From JBHIEE01 sp046760445 (GTDB taxonomy: Bacteria > Acidobacteriota > Aminicenantia > JdFR-78), in NCBI GenBank assembly GCA_046760445.1, contig JBHIEE010000007.1, forward strand, positions 1-47,572: a DNA stretch of 47,572 bases, given 5' to 3'. The translations under genes were made by a program, and so were the position numbers. Below the pieces are notes generated by a model. The model saw only the letters and a program-made list of their open reading frames with translations. It had not been told where the DNA came from and ran no database searches. Below, piece by piece: positions 40,724-47,572 of the stretch; the first letter of the stretch is position 1, and each line of letters starts with the position of its first letter.

Positions 40724-40890
40724 AATCAAATGTCAAAAGTCAAAAATCAAAATGACATACCAAAATTCAAAAATGGTAAAGGGGAGTCAAGAATTCAAAG
40801 ATTTCTGTGATTTTTCATTCGAGTCCTTCCCACCTTGGTTTCTTGAGTCCTCACTTTAAATTTTGATTTTTAGACAAATGTAATAATTAA
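40724..40890 (+). repeat. Filler repeat between thiolase and dehydrogenase-fusion genes
   Basis: Words of the type aaatcaaatgtcaaaagtcaaaaatcaaaatgac and aaaattcaaaaatgg, with a complementary tttaaattttgatttttag near the end, so the transcript could fold on itself. No gene is called. Confidence 0.65.
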
Positions 40891-40903
40891 GGAGAAATAT
40901 GAA

Positions 40904-43252
40904 ATGAAAAAAGAAGAATATCTCCATAAGAAATTTGATAAGTCTATAACTTGGGATGATGTTGAGATATTGTTTATTGGAGCAGGGACAATGGGTTCAA
41001 GTTTAGCTCAGGCATATGCTCAGAATGGGTTTAATGTAGGAATTCTTGATATAAGTGATGAAATATTGCAAAAGGCATTTGAGACCATAAATAATGAATT
41101 AGAAGTTGCTAAAGCTGGTGGAATTTTCTCAGAAGCTCAAATTAGAGATATTAAAGCAAGGATTTTGGGTACGACGAGTTATGAAGAAGCCTGCAAGGGA
41201 CAAAACCTGAAGCTTGTTGTTGAAACCGCTACTGAAAGAATCGATATTAAAAAGCAGATTTTTAAAAAGCTTGATGAACTCTGTGCTCCTCATGTAATAC
41301 TTGCTACCAACTCCTCCTCTTTAGATATAAATATATTAGCTCGAGTAACCAAAAGACCAGATAAGGTGGTCTGGATGCATTACTTTTACCTTCCTCACAA
41401 AAATCGAGGTGGCGAGTATGCTGGAACAGACACTGCATCCCCAGAAAGCATAAAGATCGCTGCTAAATATATGAAACTGGGCGGTAAAGTAGCTGTTCCT
41501 ATACTAAGTAGTAGGAAAGGTGGAGCAGCGGATATTATCTTTGTTGCCCTTTTACTTGAAGCGACAAGAATGTTAGAGGAAGGATATGATATTCCTACAA
41601 TTGAGTCGGCTGGAAAAAAAGCCTTCAATATACCCTTAGGCTTTCTCAGTTTAATGGACGCCACGGGCTTGCCAGTCGGACTTTATTCCATGAAATCTTT
41701 TTCTGATGCTTCAGATCCGGATGCTCCTCTTTACAGGGGTTATGGAAATTTTTTTACTCCTTGCCAAAACTTTATCGAATTAATGAAAAAATATGAGTCA
41801 GCGGATGATAAATCAGCGGTAAAGTGGGTGCCTGAAAAAGAAGCGAAAAAAGAACCTCAGGATATGAATCTGGTAAATAAACTGAAAGAAAGATTTTTAG
41901 CGGTAAGTTTTATGACTGCTGCGGAAGTAGTCGATTCCAAAGTGATTAGAATGGAAGATGTAGAACGATTAGCTCAGAATGCATTTCTCTGGAGAGAGGG
42001 GCCTTTTACCTTAATGAATAAAATAGGAATGAGAGAAGTAATGCGTCTTGTTAATGAGAGAGCAGAACTAGCTAAGAAACAGGGTATTCATTTCCCTATC
42101 CCGAAATTATTAATTGAGCAGGCTGGAAGCGGAAAACCCTGGCCTCTCAAAATCAGCCCTATAATTTGCGAAAAAGAATGCAATAATCGGGTAGCTCGGA
42201 TTACTATTTCCAATCCACGGTCGGCCAATGCCTTGGATAATGAAGTTTTTGAAGACTTAAGAAATGCTTTTAAGAAAGCTAATGAAGATGAAGATATCAA
42301 AGGGATTATTTTCGATTCTGCGCCGATCAAGACATTTATTGCAGGAGCTAACGTTCCAAATTTCATAGAGCGGATTAAGGAAGGAAATTTTCAGGCTATT
42401 AAAGATGATACTACTATGTGGCAAGAGGTTCTCTTTCATGAAATGACAGGAACAGGCAAGCCAAAAGTAGCTATTATAGATGGTATGACCTTTGGTGGTG
42501 GAGTAGAAGTTGCCATGGCGTTTGCTTTTGATCCTAATTCTGTAGTTATCATAACTGATCGGACTTCTTTTACTCTGCCAGAAACCAGACTTGGTATTTA
42601 TCCTGGACTGAGAGGAACATTGTTACTACCGCAACTAATCTATCGCGCCACTAATGATGCTGAACTGGCTGTGGCTATCTCTCGATATTATATCTTGGCT
42701 GGCGGTACATCTACCTCATCTCCAAGGATTATAAAATATTTAGGCATGGCTGATTTTCTTGTCCCAGCACATAAGAGAGATGAAGTAGCTCAGATTGTTG
42801 CTAAAGCAATAATCGATAATAAGGGAAAGCCACTCACCAGAGAACAATTAGCTGGATTAAATATTAAAGAACTCCCCACTAAATTAACCTATGAAGAGAG
42901 GGAAGAGTTGCGTTTGATGAAAGATCTATTCCTAAAAAAAGACTTAATTCCAACCCTCTATGCTTATGGCCGCGGTCAGGCCGAAATATTTCTGTCAGGA
43001 TATAATAAAGGCTATGTTCGAAGAATAGCTCAGAGAGTAGCTAATAATTCACCTAATGCTGTTTGGATAGCTAACTGGTTAATAAGTAAAGGATTCGATG
43101 ATTTCTTAAAAGGCGAGAACATTGAGAAATTAGCTCAAAGAGAGTTAGAAGAGTACCTGATTCCGACTTTTCAACACCCAGATGCTATAATTGGACTTAG
43201 AGCTCTGACAGAAAGAAAATTCCCGGAATTCAAAAGGACTTATCCTTTTTGA
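40904..43252 (+). CDS. FadN-type 3-hydroxyacyl-CoA dehydrogenase / enoyl-CoA hydratase fusion
   Basis: The 782-residue bifunctional protein has a 3-hydroxyacyl-CoA dehydrogenase first: the Rossmann motif EILFIGAGTMGSSLAQAYAQ (about 22-41), ATNSSSLDI and WMHYFYLPHK with the catalytic histidine region, then helical dimerisation domains. A crotonase domain follows (about 420-660), with KTFIAGANVPNF and DGMTFGGGVEVAMAFA and the glutamate-bearing LPETRLGIYPG. The order is that of FadN and plant-type MFP variants read in reverse of FadB. It would hydrate enoyl-CoA and oxidise 3-hydroxypimelyl-CoA-type intermediates after Oah. AAGGAG lies upstream of the ATG. Confidence 0.9.
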   Translation: MKKEEYLHKKFDKSITWDDVEILFIGAGTMGSSLAQAYAQNGFNVGILDISDEILQKAFETINNELEVAKAGGIFSEAQIRDIKARILGTTSYEEACKGQNLKLVVETATERIDIKKQIFKKLDELCAPHVILATNSSSLDINILARVTKRPDKVVWMHYFYLPHKNRGGEYAGTDTASPESIKIAAKYMKLGGKVAVPILSSRKGGAADIIFVALLLEATRMLEEGYDIPTIESAGKKAFNIPLGFLSLMDATGLPVGLYSMKSFSDASDPDAPLYRGYGNFFTPCQNFIELMKKYESADDKSAVKWVPEKEAKKEPQDMNLVNKLKERFLAVSFMTAAEVVDSKVIRMEDVERLAQNAFLWREGPFTLMNKIGMREVMRLVNERAELAKKQGIHFPIPKLLIEQAGSGKPWPLKISPIICEKECNNRVARITISNPRSANALDNEVFEDLRNAFKKANEDEDIKGIIFDSAPIKTFIAGANVPNFIERIKEGNFQAIKDDTTMWQEVLFHEMTGTGKPKVAIIDGMTFGGGVEVAMAFAFDPNSVVIITDRTSFTLPETRLGIYPGLRGTLLLPQLIYRATNDAELAVAISRYYILAGGTSTSSPRIIKYLGMADFLVPAHKRDEVAQIVAKAIIDNKGKPLTREQLAGLNIKELPTKLTYEEREELRLMKDLFLKKDLIPTLYAYGRGQAEIFLSGYNKGYVRRIAQRVANNSPNAVWIANWLISKGFDDFLKGENIEKLAQRELEEYLIPTFQHPDAIIGLRALTERKFPEFKRTYPF

Positions 43253-43256
43253 CATT

Positions 43257-43285
43257 TTGACAAAGGAAAAAAAATATTATATATT
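43257..43285 (+). promoter_or_regulatory. Candidate promoter for the FabG-like gene
   Basis: TTGACA (43257-43262), 17-base spacer and TATATT (43280-43285); a second overlapping TTGACA begins at 43249. It sits just past the preceding stop codon and 55 bases before the FabG-like ATG at 43340. Confidence 0.4.
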
Positions 43286-43339
43286 GAATAATCTGACGCA
43301 AAATTTTGCTTTTCAATAATATAAATTAGGAGAAAACAA

Positions 43340-44086
43340 ATGCATCATTTGAAAGGAAGATACGCTATAGTAACAGGTGGGAGTTTAGGGATAGGGGTGG
43401 CTATTGCTTTAGATTTGGCAAAAAATGGAGCAAATGTAGCTATAAATTATCGGAAACATGAAAAAGAGGCAAAAGAAGTAATAGCTCAGATTGAATCCAT
43501 GGGGCAGAAAGGATTAGCTGTAAAAGCAGATGTTTCAAGTTTCTCGGATGCTCAGAATATGGTCAAAAAAGTTTTAGATGAATTTGGAAGACTAGATATT
43601 TTAATTAATAATGCTGGCATAAATTGGGATGGGGTAATCTGGAAAATGTCTGAAGAGCAGTGGGATGCAGTGATTAACGTAGATCTTAAAGGGGCTTTTA
43701 ATTATATCAGGGCTGTATCTCCTATATTTAGGGAACAGAAATATGGAAAAATCGTGAATATCACCTCTATTAACGCTTTAAGAGGGAAATTTGGACAGGC
43801 AAATTATTCAGCAGCAAAAGCAGGCATGATTGGCTTAACTAAAGTAGTAGCCAAGGAATTGGGTAAATATAACATTAATGTCAATGCAGTTGCTCCTGGT
43901 ATGATTGAAACAGAAATGATGAAAGCCCTTCCCGAAGAAATAAAGCAAAATGCTATAGAAGAGACTGTATTTAAAAGACTCGGTCAGCCAGAGGATGTTG
44001 CCCATGTTGTTACTTTTCTTTGTTCTGATGTCTCAAGACATATCACTGGAGGAATAATTAAAGTAGATGGGGGACAATACATTTAA
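43340..44086 (+). CDS. FabG/PhaB-like short-chain dehydrogenase
   Basis: A 248-residue short-chain dehydrogenase/reductase with the cofactor motif TGGSLGIG (residues 13-20), NNAG, the catalytic serine in ITSINAL and YSAAKAG (Tyr and Lys). The ending GGIIKVDGGQYI is typical of 3-oxoacyl-ACP/CoA reductases. Within this set it could act as a 3-hydroxyacyl-CoA dehydrogenase for beta-oxidation or as a biosynthetic reductase; the sequence does not decide. It has its own candidate promoter and AGGAG before the ATG. Confidence 0.88.
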   Translation: MHHLKGRYAIVTGGSLGIGVAIALDLAKNGANVAINYRKHEKEAKEVIAQIESMGQKGLAVKADVSSFSDAQNMVKKVLDEFGRLDILINNAGINWDGVIWKMSEEQWDAVINVDLKGAFNYIRAVSPIFREQKYGKIVNITSINALRGKFGQANYSAAKAGMIGLTKVVAKELGKYNINVNAVAPGMIETEMMKALPEEIKQNAIEETVFKRLGQPEDVAHVVTFLCSDVSRHITGGIIKVDGGQYI

Positions 44087-44089
44087 ATC

Positions 44090-44212
44090 GTGAATCGTAA
44101 ACTGTAAACCGTAAGGAGTAAAGAGTAAAGTGATAGGTAAATCTTACACTTAATTAAATCGCTAAAAAACAACTCCTTACTCTTCACACCTTACTCTTTA
44201 CTGTAAAAGGAG
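44090..44212 (+). repeat. Heptad repeat with complementary arm before second thiolase
   Basis: Successive seven-base words gtaaact, gtaaacc, gtaagga, gtaaaga, gtaaagt (about 44097-44131) are followed by the complementary ctccttactcttcacacc and ttactctttactg (44170-44203). The transcript could form a long imperfect hairpin ending just before the AAAGGAGG of the next gene. Confidence 0.8.
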
Positions 44213-44219
44213 GAAATAA

Positions 44220-45407
44220 ATGGAACTTAATGATATTGTTGTAGTGAGTGCTGTTCGAACGCCCATGGGGAAATTTGGGGGCACTTTAAGAGACGTAGCT
44301 GCTTATGACTTAGGAGCAATGGTAGTTGCTGAAGCATTGAAAAGAGCGCATTTGAAAGGAGAACAGGTGGATGATGTTATCTTGGGTAGCTGTCGTCAAG
44401 CTGGAAATGGACCTAATCCCTCAAGAACTGCAGCTGTTCGAGGAGGCATTCCTGTGAGTGTTCCTACTCAGACAATTAATATGGCTTGTCCTTCAGGAAT
44501 GAGGACAGTGGCATTAGCTTCTCAAGCTATTCGACTTGGTGATGCAGAAATTGTTTTAGTGGGTGGTTTCGACAGTATGAGTACTATTCCCTATTTATTA
44601 AAAGGGGCAAGATGGGAAGGATTCAAAATGGGTGATAGGGTACTATTGGATGGTTGGAGTGATTCAATTGACCCTCTGTGCAATATGGGGATGGGTATGA
44701 CTGCTGAGAATTTAGTAGAAAAATATAATATTTTACGAGAGGAGCAAGATGAATTTGCTCTTCAAAGCCATCAAAAAGCAGCCAGAGCTCAAGATGAAGG
44801 TTGGTTTGATAATGAGATAGTTCCTGTGGAAGTACCACAAAAAAAAGGAGAACCAATTATTTTTGACAAGGATGAAACAATTCGAAGAGGTACAACCTTA
44901 GAGAAAATGGCAAAGCTTAAACCAGTGTTTAAGAAAGAGGGTACAATAACTGCTGGCAATACTTGCCAGATGTCTGATGGAGCTACTGCTATGATTGTCA
45001 CTTCACGAGAAAAAGCCAAAGAGCTTGGGCTTACTCCTTTATTTTCTTTGGCTTCCTATGCTCAGGTAGCAGTAGAACCAAGTCTCATGGGTGATGGGCC
45101 AAGTGTAAGTATTCCGCTGGCTTTAAAGAAAGCTAAAATGACATTGGATGACATGGATCTAATTGAAGTGAATGAAGCTTTTGCTGCTCAGATTTTAGCT
45201 AACGAAAAGGTTCTTAAATGGGATAGAGAGAAATTAAATGTACATGGCGGAGCTATTGCTCTTGGTCACCCCACTGGAATTAGTGGGGCAAGGATCTTAG
45301 TCACTTTATATAATGCTTTAAGAATCCACAACGGAGAGTATGGTATAGCCGGCATTTGCGGTGGTGGTGGAGTGAGCATGGCTATTATCATGAAAAGAGA
45401 ATCATAA
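44220..45407 (+). CDS. Acetyl-CoA acetyltransferase-type thiolase (second copy)
   Basis: A 395-residue thiolase: nucleophilic C90 in INMACPSGM, VNEAFAAQILA, the base histidine in ALGHPTGISGAR and C-terminal GICGGGGVSMA with the second cysteine. It differs clearly from the first thiolase (C116, NRLCFSGG), so the two probably prefer different chain lengths, for example 3-oxopimelyl-CoA versus acetoacetyl-CoA (inference). AAAGGAGG precedes the ATG. The stop is followed 11 bases later by the DUF2889 gene. Confidence 0.93.
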   Translation: MELNDIVVVSAVRTPMGKFGGTLRDVAAYDLGAMVVAEALKRAHLKGEQVDDVILGSCRQAGNGPNPSRTAAVRGGIPVSVPTQTINMACPSGMRTVALASQAIRLGDAEIVLVGGFDSMSTIPYLLKGARWEGFKMGDRVLLDGWSDSIDPLCNMGMGMTAENLVEKYNILREEQDEFALQSHQKAARAQDEGWFDNEIVPVEVPQKKGEPIIFDKDETIRRGTTLEKMAKLKPVFKKEGTITAGNTCQMSDGATAMIVTSREKAKELGLTPLFSLASYAQVAVEPSLMGDGPSVSIPLALKKAKMTLDDMDLIEVNEAFAAQILANEKVLKWDREKLNVHGGAIALGHPTGISGARILVTLYNALRIHNGEYGIAGICGGGGVSMAIIMKRES

Positions 45408-45418
45408 TAAATTATCAA

Positions 45419-45871
45419 ATGGAAGTTTATGAAAGAAATATAAATGCGGCAGTTTCTCGATTAGATGATGACCATATTCTCACCCGAGCTTCTCTTTTAG
45501 ATTTATCTCATAATATGAATATTGAAATCAAAGTAAAGATTTCAAATAAAGAGATTGTAGATGTCGAAGGTAACATGACTAAAGTGCCTTTTGAGATATG
45601 CCACAAGACTTTGACTTTGCTACCCGGAATAATAGGTCTAAGAATTGAAAGAGGTATCACTAAGAAATTGGCTGAGAAATTAGGAAGAAGTTCAGGATGC
45701 ACACATTTATTTGAATTGGCTGTGGCAGCAGTCAGATTGAGTGCAAATGTGATGTTTGGTTTTGCTGCTGGAACCAACGAGTGGAGAGAAAGAAGGAGAT
45801 TACCAGACAAAGAATTCATCCAAAAAGTAAAACCAATTCTTAAAAATAGTTGTCTGCCATTTAAAGAATAG
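45419..45871 (+). CDS. DUF2889-family protein
   Basis: A 150-residue protein that I recognise as DUF2889 from RLDDDHILTRASLLDLSHNMN, the central GNMTKVPFEICHKT and GRSSGCTHLFELAVAA. The family is found beside aromatic- and acyl-CoA-degradation genes but has no established function. No signal peptide or membrane segment. ATG 45419 is the natural start (MEVYERN); residues upstream in frame are from the thiolase end. No Shine-Dalgarno is visible, so translation is probably coupled to the thiolase. Its stop codon coincides with the first base of a dispersed-element copy. Confidence 0.8.
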   Translation: MEVYERNINAAVSRLDDDHILTRASLLDLSHNMNIEIKVKISNKEIVDVEGNMTKVPFEICHKTLTLLPGIIGLRIERGITKKLAEKLGRSSGCTHLFELAVAAVRLSANVMFGFAAGTNEWRERRRLPDKEFIQKVKPILKNSCLPFKE

Positions 45872-45985
45872 CTCCTATCCAAATTGTGTGGGTAATGTAT
45901 CCTCAAAGCAGTAATTAAATCCCAATTTCTCATAGTCCCGAGTACTCGGGATTGTCATTTGAACTTTTCTATATTATCCTCTGAT
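45871..45985 (+). repeat. Short dispersed-element copy after DUF2889 gene
   Basis: Left end GCTCCTATCCAAATTGTG, then GTAATTAAATCCCAATTTC, the perfect palindrome TCCCGAGTACTCGGGA (45936-45951) and directly the right end TCATTTGAACTTTTC to TATTATCC. The middle found at 29220-29395 is missing, so this is an internally deleted form. The rest of the 45986-46164 gap holds nothing I can name. Confidence 0.85.
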
Positions 45986-46164
45986 TTGAACTCCTTTTGG
46001 GTTTAGTGAAATTAACTTTCCCCAAAATACTTCTCTGGGAGTATGAAGATAAATGATTATGTAGGAACCTTTCTTTATCTCAAACATTTTCTGAAGAATA
46101 AATTAAAATACTAACTCTGCAGGTGTTCTTTATTCTTTTAACTTTTCAGATTCTTGCTCAAAAA

Positions 46165-46914
46165 TCAGAATTTAATCTTAATTCCGGCCAGAAAGTTAAA
46201 ACCGCTGAAATCAACCTTTGCCTCTCTCACATTGCTAACGAATGGTCCAGAGGGTTCATCTTCATGAACAAATACCAAAGGATATTTTTTCCCAAAAAAA
46301 TCTACTTCATAATAATAAAGGGTTCCTTCTTCCTTATGCGAGCCTCCCCCACTACCTGACCATTCTCTTGTTCCCTCAAAGCCTCCAATTTTAGCATATC
46401 TGCCCTGACCTTCTAAAACAAAGGCAATATTTGGACTTAAATTGAATTCAAATCCCACTCCTCCGTGAACCCCAAAACCATTGGCACTTGCTTCTTGGTT
46501 TATTTCTTCCCAATATCCATTTTCTTCAAAACGATTATCAAAGAAATACTTGGCAAGATATAATCCAGCTCCAGCATTAAAGACAACATTCATCATTTCA
46601 TTCATAAGGAGAGTGTAAAATACTCCGAGTCTGATGGGAATAGCACTTATCTTAGGTTTATTGGTCCAGGCTCCTTCAATCCCATTAGTATAAGTTATCT
46701 CACTCGTTTTGGTTCCTCGAATATAGCCAACCCCAAATCCAATTCCAATTTGAGGAGTAATATTGACAATAAGGTCTCCTCCGAAATCAAAACCAAGGTG
46801 AATCGGCTTTGCTTCACCTTCCACAGAATATCCAGGAGGAATCTCATCATCAATCAAAAGATCATTCCAACCTTCAAGTCCTTCATTTATGTCTCCGCCT
46901 GAGAGATAATTCAT
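46165..46914 (-). CDS. Outer-membrane beta-barrel, C-terminal part of a frameshifted gene
   Basis: 249 residues of alternating hydrophobic strands (IGIGFGVGYIRG, IPIRLGVFYTLL, NGFGVHGGVGFEFNL, FVLEGQGRYAKIGG) ending GIKIKF with a terminal phenylalanine, the usual signal for outer-membrane barrel insertion. The ATG at 46914 is probably not a true start: AGGAGG abuts it, there is no signal peptide, and the frame stays open upstream as PFPGPGIGFGVKLSGG, already barrel-like. That segment continues the SH3-domain protein encoded just upstream if one base is added in an A run (46963-46966). Likely one protein with a periplasmic SH3 domain and a barrel. Confidence 0.75.
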   Translation of the reverse strand: MNYLSGGDINEGLEGWNDLLIDDEIPPGYSVEGEAKPIHLGFDFGGDLIVNITPQIGIGFGVGYIRGTKTSEITYTNGIEGAWTNKPKISAIPIRLGVFYTLLMNEMMNVVFNAGAGLYLAKYFFDNRFEENGYWEEINQEASANGFGVHGGVGFEFNLSPNIAFVLEGQGRYAKIGGFEGTREWSGSGGGSHKEEGTLYYYEVDFFGKKYPLVFVHEDEPSGPFVSNVREAKVDFSGFNFLAGIKIKF

Positions 46915-46928
46915 TCCTCCTGAAAGTT

Positions 46929-47342
46929 TTACTCCAAATCCAATCCCAGGACCAGGAAATGGTTTTGATAAGCTGGTTGTTGAGGTGGTCGGGGAGGTAC
47001 GGGTGGCGGAGAAACAGGTTTTTCTTCAACGGCTTTCTCTTCAATTGCTTTTTCTTCTACCACTTCCACTGCGCTGGAATGAATATAGCCAGTAACCACA
47101 AATCCTTTCTCATCAGGAGGCAGATTCACTTTAAACCACTCTCCTATTTGCTCATCTGACTCCAAAATCGCTCCCAAGGGTGCCGAACCTATAACCATAC
47201 TCCCTAAATCGGGCTTCAACCGAATATTCGCTTTCTCAACGATAACTCTCACTTTCACTTTTTCAGCATTACTCAACCCCGGCAAAAGCAAAAGAAGCGA
47301 TAAACAAGCAATTAATACAACTCCCTTTTTGGTGTTTCTCAT
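46929..47342 (-). CDS. Secreted SH3-domain protein, N-terminal part of a frameshifted gene
   Basis: 137 residues: a signal peptide (about 1-26, ending LSNAEK), a bacterial SH3 (SH3b) domain (about 29-95, ANIRLKPDLGSMVIGSAPLG and WFKVNLPPDEKGFVV) and a Glu/Val repeat (EEKAIEEKAVEEKPV). A proline-rich linker (SPPPVPPRPPQQP) follows, then a short out-of-frame tail. After the linker the other frame continues into a beta-barrel. SH3b domains bind cell-wall or protein ligands, so the fused form could tie peptidoglycan to the outer membrane (inference). AAGGAG precedes the ATG. Confidence 0.78.
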   Translation of the reverse strand: MRNTKKGVVLIACLSLLLLLPGLSNAEKVKVRVIVEKANIRLKPDLGSMVIGSAPLGAILESDEQIGEWFKVNLPPDEKGFVVTGYIHSSAVEVVEEKAIEEKAVEEKPVSPPPVPPRPPQQPAYQNHFLVLGLDLE

Positions 47343-47373
47343 TTTTCACTCCTTAATTTTTTATTTGCTTCTT

Positions 47374-47404
47374 ATTATAGAAGATATTTAATCTTATATC
47401 TCAA
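47374..47404 (-). promoter_or_regulatory. Promoter of the SH3/barrel gene
   Basis: On the minus strand, TATAAT (47379-47374) is preceded at 19 bases by TTGAGA (47404-47399). Initiation would fall near 47367, leaving a leader of about 25 bases with AAGGAG before the ATG at 47342. The remaining 47405-47572 holds a GC-rich imperfect hairpin (CCTGCCCGCC ... GGCAGGCGG) and no gene. Confidence 0.5.
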
Positions 47405-47572
47405 AATTAATATTTTTGCAATTCAAAATTATTGATATTTCCTGCCCGCCATTGAACTATTTCGGCTTATGATCCGCCGTTTCACTTTGGCAGGCGGAGA
47501 ATTTTAACAATTTATCTCCGCGAACATTAGATTCAATAAACATGATGCAGAGTATCTATTAAAGTTCCCATG

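Noticed and set aside
44097..44131. Regular heptads that could be taken for a CRISPR or phage-type array
   Set aside because: The units are 7 bases long, imperfect and without spacers; no cas genes are present in the window.
46960..46970. Programmed -1 ribosomal frameshifting at the SH3/barrel junction
   Set aside because: The zero-frame codons caa-aac do not form a standard slippery heptamer and no downstream stimulatory structure was evident; a one-base deletion in the A run is simpler.

Overview
This AT-rich bacterial window looks like part of the chromosome of an anaerobic, Gram-negative-type bacterium. The envelope type is suggested by a TolC-family channel, a membrane-fusion lipoprotein, a CusA-type RND pump and an outer-membrane barrel. 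The metabolism suggested is anaerobic: a tungsten-type aldehyde oxidoreductase, an ADP-forming acyl-CoA synthetase, an ATP-dependent activase/dehydratase pair and a diagnostic benzoyl-CoA-pathway ring-cleaving hydrolase. The long intergenic 'filler' repeats and AT bias resemble poorly cultured candidate phyla (I would look first at Aerophobota- or Atribacterota-like lineages), but taxonomy cannot be settled from this sequence. I saw no rRNA, tRNA, CRISPR array, transposase or phage gene.

Region 1 (1-4740, minus strand) is a housekeeping block: yebC, ruvC, ruvA, ruvB, queA and a tandem ACT-domain protein. Region 2 (4840-8904, plus strand) is a sulfur/thiamine-flavoured group: a tiny membrane protein, a PP-loop ATPase, a decayed cysteine synthase fragment, a ThiF/MoeB-like adenylyltransferase, a Thi4-type thiazole synthase carrying a cysteine at the sulfur-donor position, and an uncharacterised protein overlapping thi4.

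Region 3 (8967-20520, plus strand) is a metal-handling island. A BlaI-type repressor and a BlaR1/MecR1-type membrane metalloprotease with a Cys-rich tail sit at the head. A near-perfect copy of the same inverted repeat lies in their own promoter and again in front of a CusCBA-like copper/silver efflux operon. Behind the pump come a PII-like protein, a 57-residue YHS protein, a CcmH-like/PCYCGC double-domain protein, a Tat-signal radical SAM protein and a secreted YHS/heavy-metal-binding protein. The likely logic is envelope sensing, derepression, export and periplasmic metal binding. mnmA and an orphan trpB2 follow.

Region 4 (23548-45871) is a divergent catabolic island for aromatic or alicyclic acids. 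The minus-strand arm has a BcrB/HgdB-type subunit, its activase, an ADP-forming acyl-CoA synthetase, an AMP-forming acyl-CoA ligase, a dienoyl-CoA hydratase-like crotonase, a Had-like dehydrogenase, a PanE-like reductase, a MoaD-like protein, and AorC, AorB and AorA followed by a 74-residue protein. The plus-strand arm has 6-oxocyclohexenoyl-CoA hydrolase (oah/bamA), a thiolase, a FadN-type dehydrogenase/hydratase fusion, a FabG-like reductase, a second thiolase and a DUF2889 protein. Together these could activate an aromatic acid, reduce the ring, open it, run beta-oxidation and conserve energy as ATP from acyl-CoA. Only one large and one activase subunit of a class I type reductase are present, so the dearomatising step is not fully accounted for.

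Region 5 (46165-47404, minus strand) is an SH3-domain/outer-membrane-barrel gene that appears split by a single-base frameshift. Throughout the window, many spacers hold short-word repeats and at least six partial or full copies of a dispersed element with strong palindromes and DnaA-box-like 9-mers.
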